58,718 nucleotides of DNA from Flavobacterium sp. J27 (GTDB lineage Bacteria; Bacteroidota; Bacteroidia; Flavobacteriales; Flavobacteriaceae), in contig NZ_PJQW01000001.1 in NCBI RefSeq assembly GCF_004303025.1, positions 281,080 through 339,797 on the forward strand, in the 5' to 3' direction. Shown piece by piece: positions 9,030 through 17,643 of this stretch (position 1 is the stretch's first letter; each line of letters starts with the position of its first letter). Position numbers and translations under genes: made by a program. Below the pieces are notes generated by a model, which searched no databases, was not told the DNA's origin, and saw only the letters and a program-made list of their open reading frames with translations.

Positions 9030-9413
9030 ATGGAAAAGAAAATTCTTTTAACGGCTTTATTATTAGGAGGAATAGCTATTGTCCTTGGAGCATTTGGAGC
9101 GCATGGATTAAAAAAAGTATTAACTGCTGAGCAGTTAGCTACTTTTGAAGTAGGAGTGCGTTATCAAATTTATCATGCTTTGTTTTTATTATTCATAGTT
9201 AATACCTCTTTTTTAACATTGAAAGAAAAAGAAGTGGTTTTTTATTTGGTTTTGGTAGGAGTGTTGTTATTTTCTGGTTCAATTTATCTTTTATCAACAA
9301 GTTCTATAACAGCCATGAAAACAAAGCTTATTGGACCAATAACTCCTGTAGGAGGATTATTCTTAATTGCTTCTTGGGGTCACTTGTTTTATTGTGTTTT
9401 TACTAAAAAATAA
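9030..9413 (+). CDS. DUF423 family integral membrane protein
   Basis: 127 residues with four hydrophobic helices. The N-terminus shows the family pattern GAFGAHGLKK, and SGSIYLLSTS and GPITPVGGLFLIASW are typical of DUF423 (YwdK/YgdD). Function is unknown in all species. It lies just upstream of pckA on the same strand, but the 73-base gap contains a good -7 box for pckA, so the two are probably transcribed separately. Confidence 0.93.
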   Translation: MEKKILLTALLLGGIAIVLGAFGAHGLKKVLTAEQLATFEVGVRYQIYHALFLLFIVNTSFLTLKEKEVVFYLVLVGVLLFSGSIYLLSTSSITAMKTKLIGPITPVGGLFLIASWGHLFYCVFTKK

Positions 9414-9444
9414 GAATTAGTAGCTCATTCTAAAATTAAATTTA

Positions 9445-9452
9445 TAATTTTG
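9445..9452 (+). promoter_or_regulatory. -7 box TAATTTTG for pckA
   Basis: Exact match to the Bacteroidota TAnnTTTG consensus, 34 bases before the pckA ATG. I see no clear -33 TTG partner. Confidence 0.55.
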
Positions 9453-9486
9453 CACTTTAAAACATACACAACATAACTCATTTTTT

Positions 9487-11112
9487 ATGAATAGCTACGC
9501 CCAAATTACGAAAACGATTTCGTTGGAAAAATATGGAATTAGAAACGCTTCACAAATTATTTACAACCCATCGTATGAATTTTTGTACGAAGAAGAATTG
9601 AGTGAAGGTTTAAAAGGATTTGAAAGGGGTCAATTATCAGAACTTGGAGCTGTTAATGTTATGACAGGTGAATTCACTGGACGTTCCCCTAAAGATAAAT
9701 ATATCGTAAAAGATGAGGTAACCAAAGAAACAATTTGGTGGACTTCGGATAAAGCAGTAAATGATAATAAGCCAATTACTACAGAGACATGGAATGCATT
9801 AAAAGAAACTACTGTTAATCAATTATCAGGAAAAAAATTATATGTAGTAGATGCCTTTTGTGGTGCCAATGAGGATACCCGATTAAAAGTGCGTTTTATC
9901 ATGGAAGTGGCTTGGCAAGCCCACTTCGTGAAGAACATGTTTATTCGACCAACGGAAGCAGAGTTAGAAAATTTTGGAGAACCAGATTTTATTGTAATGA
10001 ATGCCTCTAAGGCTTCTTTTAAAGAATATAAAGACCATAATTTAAACTCAGAAGTTTATGTGGCTTTTAATCTAACAGAAAAAATTCAGTTAATCGGAGG
10101 TACTTGGTATGGTGGAGAAATGAAAAAAGGAATGTTTTCCATGATGAACTATTATTTGCCTTTGCAAGGAATAGCTTCAATGCACTGTTCAGCAAATAAA
10201 GGAAAAGATGGAGATGTTGCGGTTTTCTTCGGATTATCTGGTACTGGAAAAACAACACTTTCAACAGACCCTAAAAGAGAATTAATTGGTGACGATGAAC
10301 ATGGTTGGGATAATGATGGTGTTTTCAACTTTGAAGGGGGATGTTATGCAAAAACAATAGATTTAAGTGCTGAAAATGAACCAGATATTTATAAGGCAAT
10401 TCGTAAAAACGCTTTGTTGGAAAATGTTACCCTTGATGAAAAAGGTAAAATTGATTTTACTGATGGTTCAGTAACACAAAATACCCGTGTTTCATATCCA
10501 ATTGACCATATAGAAAATATTGTTAAGCCTATATCTAAAGCAGGACATGCTACTAAAGTTATATTTTTGACAGCGGATGCTTTCGGTGTGATGCCTCCAG
10601 TTTCTAAATTAACTCCTGAGCAAACAAAATATTATTTCTTATCAGGATTTACAGCAAAACTAGCAGGAACTGAAAGAGGAGTTACAGAGCCACAACCTAC
10701 TTTTTCGGCTTGTTTTGGCAAAGCATTTCTTTCTTTACATCCAACAAAATATGGGGAAGAATTAGTGAAGAAAATGGAAGAGCATGATGCTACTGCATAC
10801 ATGGTAAATACAGGATGGAACGGAACAGGAAAAAGAATTTCAATAAAGGATACAAGAGCGATTATAGATGCTATTTTAGATGGTTCAATTGAAAAAGTTG
10901 ATTCTAAAGTAATTCCAGTGTTTAATTTTAATGTTCCAATTTCTTTACATGATGTTAATCCTGCTATTTTAGATCCTAGAGATACTTATGAAAATGCAAA
11001 TCAATGGGAAGTGAAAGCTAAAGATTTAGCATCTAGATTTGTTAAAAACTTTGAGCAGTATACAGATAATGAAGAAGGAAAGCAATTAATACATGCTGGT
11101 CCCGTATTATAA
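9487..11112 (+). CDS. pckA: Phosphoenolpyruvate carboxykinase (ATP)
   Basis: 541 residues, full length. Catalyses oxaloacetate + ATP to PEP + CO2 + ADP, the entry to gluconeogenesis, in the cytoplasm. The kinase P-loop is [11 protein letters not shown] starting at residue 249, followed by the metal-binding [11 protein letters not shown] and the family signature [20 protein letters not shown]. The adenine-binding C-terminal segment includes [13 protein letters not shown]. The ATG at 9487 is 34 bases after a TAATTTTG promoter box. It is a single-gene unit ended by a strong hairpin. The ATP-dependent class is clear from the motifs. Confidence 0.98.
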   Translation: MNSYAQITKTISLEKYGIRNASQIIYNPSYEFLYEEELSEGLKGFERGQLSELGAVNVMTGEFTGRSPKDKYIVKDEVTKETIWWTSDKAVNDNKPITTETWNALKETTVNQLSGKKLYVVDAFCGANEDTRLKVRFIMEVAWQAHFVKNMFIRPTEAELENFGEPDFIVMNASKASFKEYKDHNLNSEVYVAFNLTEKIQLIGGTWYGGEMKKGMFSMMNYYLPLQGIASMHCSANKGKDGDVAVFFGLSGTGKTTLSTDPKRELIGDDEHGWDNDGVFNFEGGCYAKTIDLSAENEPDIYKAIRKNALLENVTLDEKGKIDFTDGSVTQNTRVSYPIDHIENIVKPISKAGHATKVIFLTADAFGVMPPVSKLTPEQTKYYFLSGFTAKLAGTERGVTEPQPTFSACFGKAFLSLHPTKYGEELVKKMEEHDATAYMVNTGWNGTGKRISIKDTRAIIDAILDGSIEKVDSKVIPVFNFNVPISLHDVNPAILDPRDTYENANQWEVKAKDLASRFVKNFEQYTDNEEGKQLIHAGPVL

Positions 11113-11145
11113 AAAGTGAACATATTTCATTTTTACAACTATTAA

Positions 11146-11172
11146 AAAAGGTTCTGATTATCAGAACCTTTT
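11146..11172. terminator. Bidirectional terminator between pckA and hemD
   Basis: 12-bp stem AAAAGGTTCTGA / TCAGAACCTTTT with a 3-base loop. T-rich on both exits. Confidence 0.85.
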
Positions 11173-11203
11173 GTTTTTTTGTATGTAAAAGAAAATTGTA
11201 GTT

Positions 11204-11962
11204 TTATTTTCCTTTGTTTGCTTCTATAATATATTTTTCTAATGCTCCAGTCATAGAAGGCGTTCCAGGTGATGGAGCCATAATATCAACTCTTAAGCCA
11301 CTATCAATCGCTTCTTTTTGTGTTGTTGTTCCAAATACAGCAATTCGTGTATTATTTTGTTTAAAATCTGGAAAATTTTTAAAAAGTGATTTTATTCCTG
11401 TAGGACTAAAAAAAGCAAGAACGTCATAGTACACATCTTTTAAGTCAGACAAATCACTCATTACAGTTTTGTAAAAAATAGCTGGAGTCCAAGCAATTTT
11501 TAAACTATCTAATGTTTGTGGAATATCATAGTTTAATTGATCAGATGCAGGAAGTAAAAATTTTTCATCTTTATACTTTTTAATTAACGGAGCTAAATCT
11601 CCAAAATCTTTTTGACCAACATAAATCTTTCTCTTTCTATATACAACATAACGTTGTAGGTAAAAAGCAACTGCTTCTGATTGACAAAAATACCTCATAT
11701 CTTCAGGAACCTTAAAGCGCATTTCTTCAGCAACTCTAAAAAAATGATCCACAGAATTTCTACTGGTTAAAATAATAGCCGTAAAATGGTTTAAATCTAT
11801 TTTTTGAGCTCTGATTTCTTTGGCCGGAACACCTTCTACATGGATAAAAGGTCTGAAGTCAACTTTAACTTTAAGTTTGTTTTGTAACTCAAAATAGGGA
11901 GAATTCTCTACTTTAGGCTCTGGTTGTGAAACCAAAATTGTTTTCACTTTTAAATTTGACAT
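11204..11962 (-). CDS. hemD: Uroporphyrinogen-III synthase
   Basis: 252 residues. Cyclises hydroxymethylbilane with D-ring inversion in heme biosynthesis, in the cytoplasm. The family is weakly conserved, but the two-domain pattern is visible: an N-terminal VSQPEPKVENSPYF, ILTSRNSVDHFF (the ILTSxNaV pattern), FFSPTGIKSLF in the second domain, and IAVFGTTTQKEAIDSGLRVDIMAPSPG near the end. It follows a DUF4271 membrane protein by 10 bases on the same strand, a common flavobacterial pairing, so the two are probably one operon. Confidence 0.9.
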   Translation of the reverse strand: MSNLKVKTILVSQPEPKVENSPYFELQNKLKVKVDFRPFIHVEGVPAKEIRAQKIDLNHFTAIILTSRNSVDHFFRVAEEMRFKVPEDMRYFCQSEAVAFYLQRYVVYRKRKIYVGQKDFGDLAPLIKKYKDEKFLLPASDQLNYDIPQTLDSLKIAWTPAIFYKTVMSDLSDLKDVYYDVLAFFSPTGIKSLFKNFPDFKQNNTRIAVFGTTTQKEAIDSGLRVDIMAPSPGTPSMTGALEKYIIEANKGK

Positions 11963-11972
11963 ACGCTTTGTT

Positions 11973-12641
11973 CTAATTTTTTATAATAAAATAATAGATA
12001 AAATAGTAAGGTGCTATTTCAAGGGTGCAAAGATATAAAATAAAATAAAATATTTTACGCATTACCAAATTTTGATAGATTTTTAGGGTGACAATATAGG
12101 TAGTTAAATTCGCAAGAATCATTATTGTGATAAGTACAAAATAAATCCAGTTTTTATTTAAAATTGGATTATAAAAAAGGATAACATTAATTGGTAAAAG
12201 TAAAAAGCCAAAGTAAGTGCGATAACTTACCTTTAATAAGTTAAATTGTTCATTAAACTCTTCAATTTTAAATGAAGTAGCTATAATTTTTTCAATCAGA
12301 TATTTCGATAAAATAAAGACAGCTAAAAAAGTGAAAATTTGAAGGAATAAAATACCTTCACTTGTTTTAGAATAATTGAAGTGTTTTAATAATAAAAGAA
12401 TAAAAAAGGATAAAGAAAATAACTGAATACAAAACATGGAAATTGTAAAGCCACTCATAAGATTGCTAGTGTCTTTGTAAATCTTAGTGTATTTATCTGA
12501 AATAGCTAGTTTTATAAATTCACTAAAACGAGCTTGAAAAACATTTCTATTGATGGCAATAATAATGAAATTGAGGACAAATAAAATTGTTGCCCAATCT
12601 TTAAATTGTATTATTCTTTCCTGAAATTGTATTGTTAACAT
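11973..12641 (-). CDS. DUF4271 multi-pass membrane protein
   Basis: 222 residues from the ATG at 12641 (MLTIQFQERIIQFKDW). The frame can be extended to a TTG at 12671, but the ATG gives the family-typical start, and a TAAATTTG box lies just upstream on this strand (12655-12648), so the message would be nearly leaderless. Five to six transmembrane helices with intervening polar loops; KVSYRTYFGFLLLPIN is characteristic. Found next to hemD in many Flavobacteriia. Function is unknown. Confidence 0.85.
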   Translation of the reverse strand: MLTIQFQERIIQFKDWATILFVLNFIIIAINRNVFQARFSEFIKLAISDKYTKIYKDTSNLMSGFTISMFCIQLFSLSFFILLLLKHFNYSKTSEGILFLQIFTFLAVFILSKYLIEKIIATSFKIEEFNEQFNLLKVSYRTYFGFLLLPINVILFYNPILNKNWIYFVLITIMILANLTTYIVTLKIYQNLVMRKIFYFILYLCTLEIAPYYFIYYFIIKN

Positions 12642-12715
12642 TTGCAACAAATTTACAAAAATTAACTTCAAATAATTATTATAAATTTATTAAGAGATAA
12701 ACTTAATAAATAGTT

Positions 12716-12723
12716 TATTTTTG
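12716..12723 (+). promoter_or_regulatory. -7 box TATTTTTG for the GT2-pyrC-DUF4296 operon
   Basis: Exact TAnnTTTG match, 22 bases before the ATG of the glycosyltransferase gene. Confidence 0.55.
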
Positions 12724-12745
12724 TAGCTGAAAATTAATTTAAATA

Positions 12746-13471
12746 ATGTTTAAGGCAATAGTAGTCATACCTACCTATAATGAAATTGAAAATATAGACA
12801 ATATACTTGATGCAGTGTTTTCTTTGTCGACTTCATTTCATGTTTTAATTGTAGATGATAACTCACCTGATGGTACCTCTAAAAGAGTAGAGGAATTACA
12901 AGAAATATATAAAAATAAGCTTTTCCTATCGGTTAGACCAAAAAAATCAGGACTGGGAACAGCTTATGTTCATGGATTTAAATGGGCTTTATCTCAAGAT
13001 TATGATTATATTTTTGAAATGGACGCTGATTTTTCACACAATCCGAAAGATTTAGAACGTTTGTTATTGGCTTGTACAGATGAACAGGCCGATGTAGCCA
13101 TTGGGTCAAGATATTCTACAGGTGTAAACGTTGTAAATTGGCCTTTAAATAGAGTGCTAATGTCTTATTTTGCATCGGTGTATGTTAAGTTAATTACGGG
13201 TATGAAAATTCATGATGCTACAGCGGGATTTATATGCTACAATAAAAAAGTTTTAGAAAAAATTAATTTAGATAGAATAAAATTCATTGGTTATGCGTTT
13301 CAGATAGAAATGAAATACAGAGCCTATGTTCAGCAATTTAAAATTGTAGAAGTACCCATCATTTTTACAGATAGGACTAAAGGACAATCAAAAATGAGTG
13401 GTTCAATTATTAGAGAAGCTGTTTTCGGAGTCATATTATTAAGAATAAGAAAAATTTTTAACCAACTATAA
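12746..13471 (+). CDS. Polyprenol-phosphate mannosyltransferase-like glycosyltransferase (GT2)
   Basis: 241 residues, all one GT-A domain without the C-terminal membrane domain seen in some relatives. VVIPTYNEIENID at the N-terminus, the nucleotide-binding DDNSPDGT (Asp37, Asp38) and the metal-binding DADFSHNP (Asp93/Asp95) are the hallmarks of dolichol/polyprenol-phosphate sugar transferases (DPM1-like). Likely transfers a hexose from GDP- or UDP-sugar to a polyprenyl phosphate at the cytoplasmic membrane face. Its stop overlaps the ATG of pyrC by one base (TAATG), so the two are translationally coupled. Confidence 0.9.
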   Translation: MFKAIVVIPTYNEIENIDNILDAVFSLSTSFHVLIVDDNSPDGTSKRVEELQEIYKNKLFLSVRPKKSGLGTAYVHGFKWALSQDYDYIFEMDADFSHNPKDLERLLLACTDEQADVAIGSRYSTGVNVVNWPLNRVLMSYFASVYVKLITGMKIHDATAGFICYNKKVLEKINLDRIKFIGYAFQIEMKYRAYVQQFKIVEVPIIFTDRTKGQSKMSGSIIREAVFGVILLRIRKIFNQL

Positions 13472-14814
13472 TGAGTACTTTTTTAATTAAAAATGCTAAA
13501 ATTGTTAATGAAGGTGTAGTCTTTGAAGGAGATGTATTAATTGAAAACGAATTCATCAAAGAAATTGCAGAACAAATCAGTTTAAAATCGTCTGATTGTA
13601 TTATAATAGATGCAGAAGGAAGTTATTTAATTCCTGGGGCTATAGATGATCAAGTTCACTTTAGAGAGCCAGGATTAACGCATAAAGGGAATATTGCTTC
13701 CGAAAGTAAAGCGGCTATTGCTGGAGGTATAACTTCTTTTATAGAGCAACCAAATACAATACCGAATGCAGTTACACAAGAATTATTAGAACAAAAGTAT
13801 GAGATTGCTGCAACAACTTCTTATGCTAATTATTCTTTTATGATGGGCGGAACGAATGATAACTTGGAAGAAGTACTTAAGACAAATCCAAGAAATGTAG
13901 CAGGAATTAAACTTTTTTTAGGATCGTCAACAGGGAACATGCTCGTAGATAATCAAGATGTTTTAGAAAAAATTTTCTCTTCAACTAAGATGCTAATTGC
14001 GGTTCATTGTGAAGATGAAGGAACTATTAAAGCTAATTTAGAAAAATACAAAGAAGAGTTTGGAGACGATATTCCTATGAAGTATCATCCGTTAATTAGG
14101 AGTGCAGAAGCGTGCTATATTTCTTCTTCTAAGGCAATTGAATTAGCAAAGAAAACAGGAGCTAGACTTCATGTGTTTCACTTGTCAACCGCTAAAGAAA
14201 TGGAATTGTTTACTAATAAAATTCCTTTGGAACAAAAACAAATAACGGCTGAAGTGTGTGTACATCATCTTTGGTTTAGCGACGAAGACTATGAAAATAA
14301 AGGGGCATTAATAAAATGGAATCCTGCTGTTAAGACAAAAGACGATAGGGATGCTTTGTGGAAGGCATTACTAGAAGATAAAATTGATGTTATTGCAACA
14401 GATCATGCACCTCATACTCTAGAAGAAAAAATAAATACATATACGAGTTGTCCTTCTGGTGGGCCTTTAGTACAACATGCTGTTGTGGCCATGTTTGAAG
14501 CAGTTCATAGAGGGAAAATAACAATAGAAAAGGTGGTGGAAAAAATGTGTCATAATCCTGCAAAAATCTTTAAAATTGAAAAAAGAGGTTTTGTTAAAGA
14601 AGGGTATTATGCCGATTTAGCTATAGTTAATCCTCATTTGCCTTGGAATGTAAAAAAAGAAAATATTTTATATCATTGTGGCTGGTCTCCATTTGAAGGA
14701 TCAACGTTTAAATCTAGAGTAACTCATACTTTTGTGAATGGTAAATTAGTCTATTCTAATGGGAAAGTTAAAGAAGTTAAAGCAGCTCAAAGATTATTGT
14801 TTGAAAGAGAATAA
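13471..14814 (+). CDS. pyrC: Dihydroorotase (Bacteroidota type I)
   Basis: 447 residues. Cyclises carbamoyl-aspartate to dihydroorotate in pyrimidine synthesis. An amidohydrolase barrel with DDQVHFREPGLTHK near the N-terminus, GIKLFLGSSTGNM (the lysine that is usually carbamylated), IAVHCEDE, HVFHLSTAKE and the catalytic TDHAPHT. The first His of the usual HxH metal pair is Gln here (Gln61; His63 is kept). From memory the same DDQVHFREPG is found in other Bacteroidota dihydroorotases, so I treat it as a lineage feature and not decay. Coupled to the upstream glycosyltransferase by a one-base overlap and followed 2 bases later by a DUF4296 lipoprotein. Confidence 0.93.
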   Translation: MSTFLIKNAKIVNEGVVFEGDVLIENEFIKEIAEQISLKSSDCIIIDAEGSYLIPGAIDDQVHFREPGLTHKGNIASESKAAIAGGITSFIEQPNTIPNAVTQELLEQKYEIAATTSYANYSFMMGGTNDNLEEVLKTNPRNVAGIKLFLGSSTGNMLVDNQDVLEKIFSSTKMLIAVHCEDEGTIKANLEKYKEEFGDDIPMKYHPLIRSAEACYISSSKAIELAKKTGARLHVFHLSTAKEMELFTNKIPLEQKQITAEVCVHHLWFSDEDYENKGALIKWNPAVKTKDDRDALWKALLEDKIDVIATDHAPHTLEEKINTYTSCPSGGPLVQHAVVAMFEAVHRGKITIEKVVEKMCHNPAKIFKIEKRGFVKEGYYADLAIVNPHLPWNVKKENILYHCGWSPFEGSTFKSRVTHTFVNGKLVYSNGKVKEVKAAQRLLFERE

Positions 14815-14816
14815 TT

Positions 14817-15251
14817 ATGAAAAAAATAATTTTTTTGGCATTGTTGGTTTGCTTTTCGTGTAATGAAAATCCAGTTTCAAAACCGGATCGATTATTAGAT
14901 GAAGATATCATGGTGGATATTTTATACGATACGGCTTTGTTACAAGCGGCAGAATCCTATTTGCCAAATACACTAACGGAGAATAAAATAAGAATTAAGA
15001 ATTACATTTATCTAAAGTATAATATCGATAGTGTTACTTATTATCAAAACCAGCGCTATTATGCTTCCGATTTTAAGAAATACAAAAATATGTTTGAGCA
15101 AGTTTCAGAAAGAATTGAACGTAATAAAACTGAAATTGATACTTTGTTAGCTCAAGAAAAAAGAAATAGACCTGATAAAAAAGATGAAAGAAATAGAGAA
15201 TTTGCTAAAAGGTTTCCGCAAATAAAGAAAGATAGTGTTTCATCTCAATAA
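14817..15251 (+). CDS. DUF4296 lipoprotein
   Basis: 144 residues. A lipoprotein signal with lipobox Cys15 (LVCFSC, then NEN), a conserved DEDIMVDILYDTALLQAAES segment typical of DUF4296, a YLKYNIDSVTYYQNQRYYA motif and a highly charged Lys/Arg/Glu tail. Third gene of the GT2-pyrC unit. Its last 47 bases overlap the 3' end of the opposite-strand SDR gene. Function is unknown; outer-membrane or periplasmic anchoring is inferred from the lipobox. Confidence 0.88.
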   Translation: MKKIIFLALLVCFSCNENPVSKPDRLLDEDIMVDILYDTALLQAAESYLPNTLTENKIRIKNYIYLKYNIDSVTYYQNQRYYASDFKKYKNMFEQVSERIERNKTEIDTLLAQEKRNRPDKKDERNREFAKRFPQIKKDSVSSQ

Positions 15252-16197
15252 AAGTATAGTCTAGCGTTTTGATTATTTTTTCATTGCTATACTCATTTTT
15301 GTTATGAGAAGCAATGGCTACATTTTTTGTGAATTTTCTTTTTCTCCCTGTTAGTTTAGATAATAACCAATCTGCTTTCCAAGCAAGCCGAGTTACTGTT
15401 TTGTTGGCATTAATGAAAGGTCTTTTTAATTTCATGGCGTCAGCTATCCAAAACAAAATTGTTTCATATGTTCTGTTTTCAGCTACCAGAATATAACGTT
15501 CGTTTAAAATGTCCTTTTTCATTGCTAAATGCATTATGGCAACGACATCTTCAACCGCTACAATTCCAACTTTCCCTTTGGTATAAAATGTACTTCCTTT
15601 TTTTATAGTATTAAAAAAAGCGCTGCTTCCTTGTTGTGGAAAGCCATAACCAAAAATAATTCCTGGATTTACAATAACACAATTAAGTCCTTCTTGGAAT
15701 CCTCTCCAAACTTCCATTTCTGCGCCATATTTTGAAATAGCATAATCACTGTGGTGTTTTTCTGGGTTCCATTCTGTTTCTTCTGTAATTATATGCTCGT
15801 TTTCTTTAGTATCTCCTAAAGCAGCAATCGAACTCACATAGCATAGTTTTTCCACCTTAAAATCGATGCAACAATTGACAATATTAGAAGTGCCTTCAAT
15901 GTTTGTTTTTCTTAGTTTTTCTTCATCATTTGGATCAAATGAGATTAAAGCAGCGCAATGATATACTTGTGTTACTTCTTGAAATGCAATTTCTAATGAA
16001 GGAATGTCAGTAATATCTCCCTGAATCCAATTGATTTTTTCAAATACATTCAATTGATTTTTGTATTCGAAAACCTTTTTTACGGTTTGTATTTTTTTGG
16101 GTTCTCTATACAATGCTTTAACCGTTTCATTTTCCTGAAGCAGTTGCAATAACAAATAGGAACCTACTAAGCCTGTTGCACCAGTTACTAAAATCAT
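15205..16197 (-). CDS. NAD-dependent epimerase/dehydratase family protein (extended SDR)
   Basis: 330 residues. Extended short-chain dehydrogenase fold: the N-terminal nucleotide motif TGATGLVGSYL, VYHCAALISFDPND, YVSSIAALG (catalytic Ser region) and SDYAISKYGAE with the YxxxK pair. The substrate is unclear; similarity is to the dihydroflavonol-reductase/3-beta-HSD-like branch and not to a specific sugar epimerase. The 3' end overlaps the DUF4296 gene by 47 bases in the opposite direction with no terminator between, which is unusually tight for convergent genes here. Confidence 0.88.
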   Translation of the reverse strand: MILVTGATGLVGSYLLLQLLQENETVKALYREPKKIQTVKKVFEYKNQLNVFEKINWIQGDITDIPSLEIAFQEVTQVYHCAALISFDPNDEEKLRKTNIEGTSNIVNCCIDFKVEKLCYVSSIAALGDTKENEHIITEETEWNPEKHHSDYAISKYGAEMEVWRGFQEGLNCVIVNPGIIFGYGFPQQGSSAFFNTIKKGSTFYTKGKVGIVAVEDVVAIMHLAMKKDILNERYILVAENRTYETILFWIADAMKLKRPFINANKTVTRLAWKADWLLSKLTGRKRKFTKNVAIASHNKNEYSNEKIIKTLDYTFIEMKHYLSLFAETF

Positions 16198-16309
16198 AGG
16201 GTAAATATAAAGAGATTGTTTGACTTTTTATAAAATGCTTTTCAGAATATTTTTTAAAATTTTAATAAAATTTGGAATTTGGAATAGGAAGTTTGGTTTT
16301 TAAAATTGA

Positions 16310-16317
16310 TATATTTG
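16310..16317 (+). promoter_or_regulatory. -7 box TATATTTG for tyrS
   Basis: Exact TAnnTTTG match 18 bases before the tyrS ATG. It overlaps the first bases of a possible TTG-initiated extension, which argues that the extension is not translated. Confidence 0.6.
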
Positions 16318-16335
16318 CGAAAATTTATTATAAAA

Positions 16336-17643
16336 ATGAAGAATTTAGTAGAAGAATTAAGATGGAGAGGCCTTATCCATGATGTGATGCCTGGAACTGA
16401 AGAACAATTAGTTAAAGAGTCTACCACAGCTTATATTGGCTTTGATCCAACGTCTGATTCTTTACATATAGGAAGTTTAGTGCCTATTATTTTATTAATG
16501 CATTTGCGAAAGTTTGGTCACAAACCTATCGCTTTAGTTGGAGGTGCAACAGGAATGATAGGTGATCCATCTGGAAAATCAAATGAACGTAATTTATTAG
16601 ATGAAACAACGCTAAATCATAATGTGGATGGAATTAAACGTGTGTTATCTCGTTTTTTAGATTTCAATGCGACAGATGCAGCTGCTCCTATATTAGTTAA
16701 TAATTATGATTGGATGAAGGATTTTTCATTCATTAATTTTGCTAGAGATGTAGGAAAGCGTATTACAGTGAACTATATGATGGCGAAAGATTCTGTTAAG
16801 AAACGGTTAAGTGGTGATGAAGGAAGTGAAGGAATGAGTTTTACTGAATTTACATATCAATTAATTCAAGGGTATGATTTTTACCATTTAAATAAAGAAT
16901 ACAACTGCTTATTGCAAATGGGAGGAAGTGATCAATGGGGAAATATTACTACTGGTACAGAACTAGTTCGTAGAATGAATGTGGATAATGAAGAGCGATC
17001 TAAAGCGTATGCTATGACGTGTCCGTTGATAACAAAAGCCGATGGCACTAAGTTTGGAAAATCGGAAGGTGGGAATGTTTGGTTAGATGCCGATAAAACC
17101 ACACCATATACTTTTTACCAATTTTGGTTAAATACTACTGATGTTGATGCAGAAAAATATATCAAAATTTTTACGTTTCTAGACCAAGATACAGTAGAAA
17201 AATTAATTGCTGAACATAACGAAGCACCACATTTAAGAATATTGCAAAAGCGTTTAGCGGAAGAATTAATGGTATTAGTTCATTCAAAAGAAGAACTTGA
17301 TAGAGCTATTGTTGCATCAAATGCTTTTTTTAGTAAAGATATGGTTGAACTAAACAATATGTCTGAGGATGATTTATTGAATATTTTTAAAGGTATAAAA
17401 ATGGCTTCTATTTCTAAAATTGATTTTGATGCAGGTTTAGATATGATATCGGCTTTAGCTACTAAAACTAATTTCTTGGCTTCAAATAGTGATGCCAGAA
17501 GAGAATTAAAGCAAAATTCAGTTTCTTTAAATAAAATAAAAGTAAAAGAAGATAAGATTATTACGGCAGTAGATTTAATTAATAATCAGTTTTTGTTATT
17601 GCAAAAAGGAAAGAAAAACTACTATGTAATAAGAGTGGTGTAA
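16336..17643 (+). CDS. tyrS: Tyrosyl-tRNA synthetase
   Basis: 435 residues from the ATG at 16336. The frame runs back to a TTG at 16306, but a promoter box lies there and MKNLVEELRWRGLIHDVMPG is the family start. Charges tRNA-Tyr. Class I signatures: HIGS at residues 44-47 (PTSDSLHIGSLVP), the tyrosine pocket GGSDQWGNI, KFGKS in place of KMSKS, and a C-terminal S4-like RNA-binding domain (NKIKVKED...QKGKKNYYVIRV). Its stop codon abuts the stop codon of the opposite-strand LuxE-like gene with no base between. Confidence 0.97.
   Translation: MKNLVEELRWRGLIHDVMPGTEEQLVKESTTAYIGFDPTSDSLHIGSLVPIILLMHLRKFGHKPIALVGGATGMIGDPSGKSNERNLLDETTLNHNVDGIKRVLSRFLDFNATDAAAPILVNNYDWMKDFSFINFARDVGKRITVNYMMAKDSVKKRLSGDEGSEGMSFTEFTYQLIQGYDFYHLNKEYNCLLQMGGSDQWGNITTGTELVRRMNVDNEERSKAYAMTCPLITKADGTKFGKSEGGNVWLDADKTTPYTFYQFWLNTTDVDAEKYIKIFTFLDQDTVEKLIAEHNEAPHLRILQKRLAEELMVLVHSKEELDRAIVASNAFFSKDMVELNNMSEDDLLNIFKGIKMASISKIDFDAGLDMISALATKTNFLASNSDARRELKQNSVSLNKIKVKEDKIITAVDLINNQFLLLQKGKKNYYVIRVV

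Noticed and set aside
12642..12671. Longer DUF4271 start at a TTG
   Set aside because: The ATG at 12641 suits the family, and the extension crosses a likely promoter box.
16306..16335. Longer tyrS start at a TTG
   Set aside because: An exact -7 promoter box overlaps this stretch, and the ATG at 16336 gives the family-typical N-terminus.
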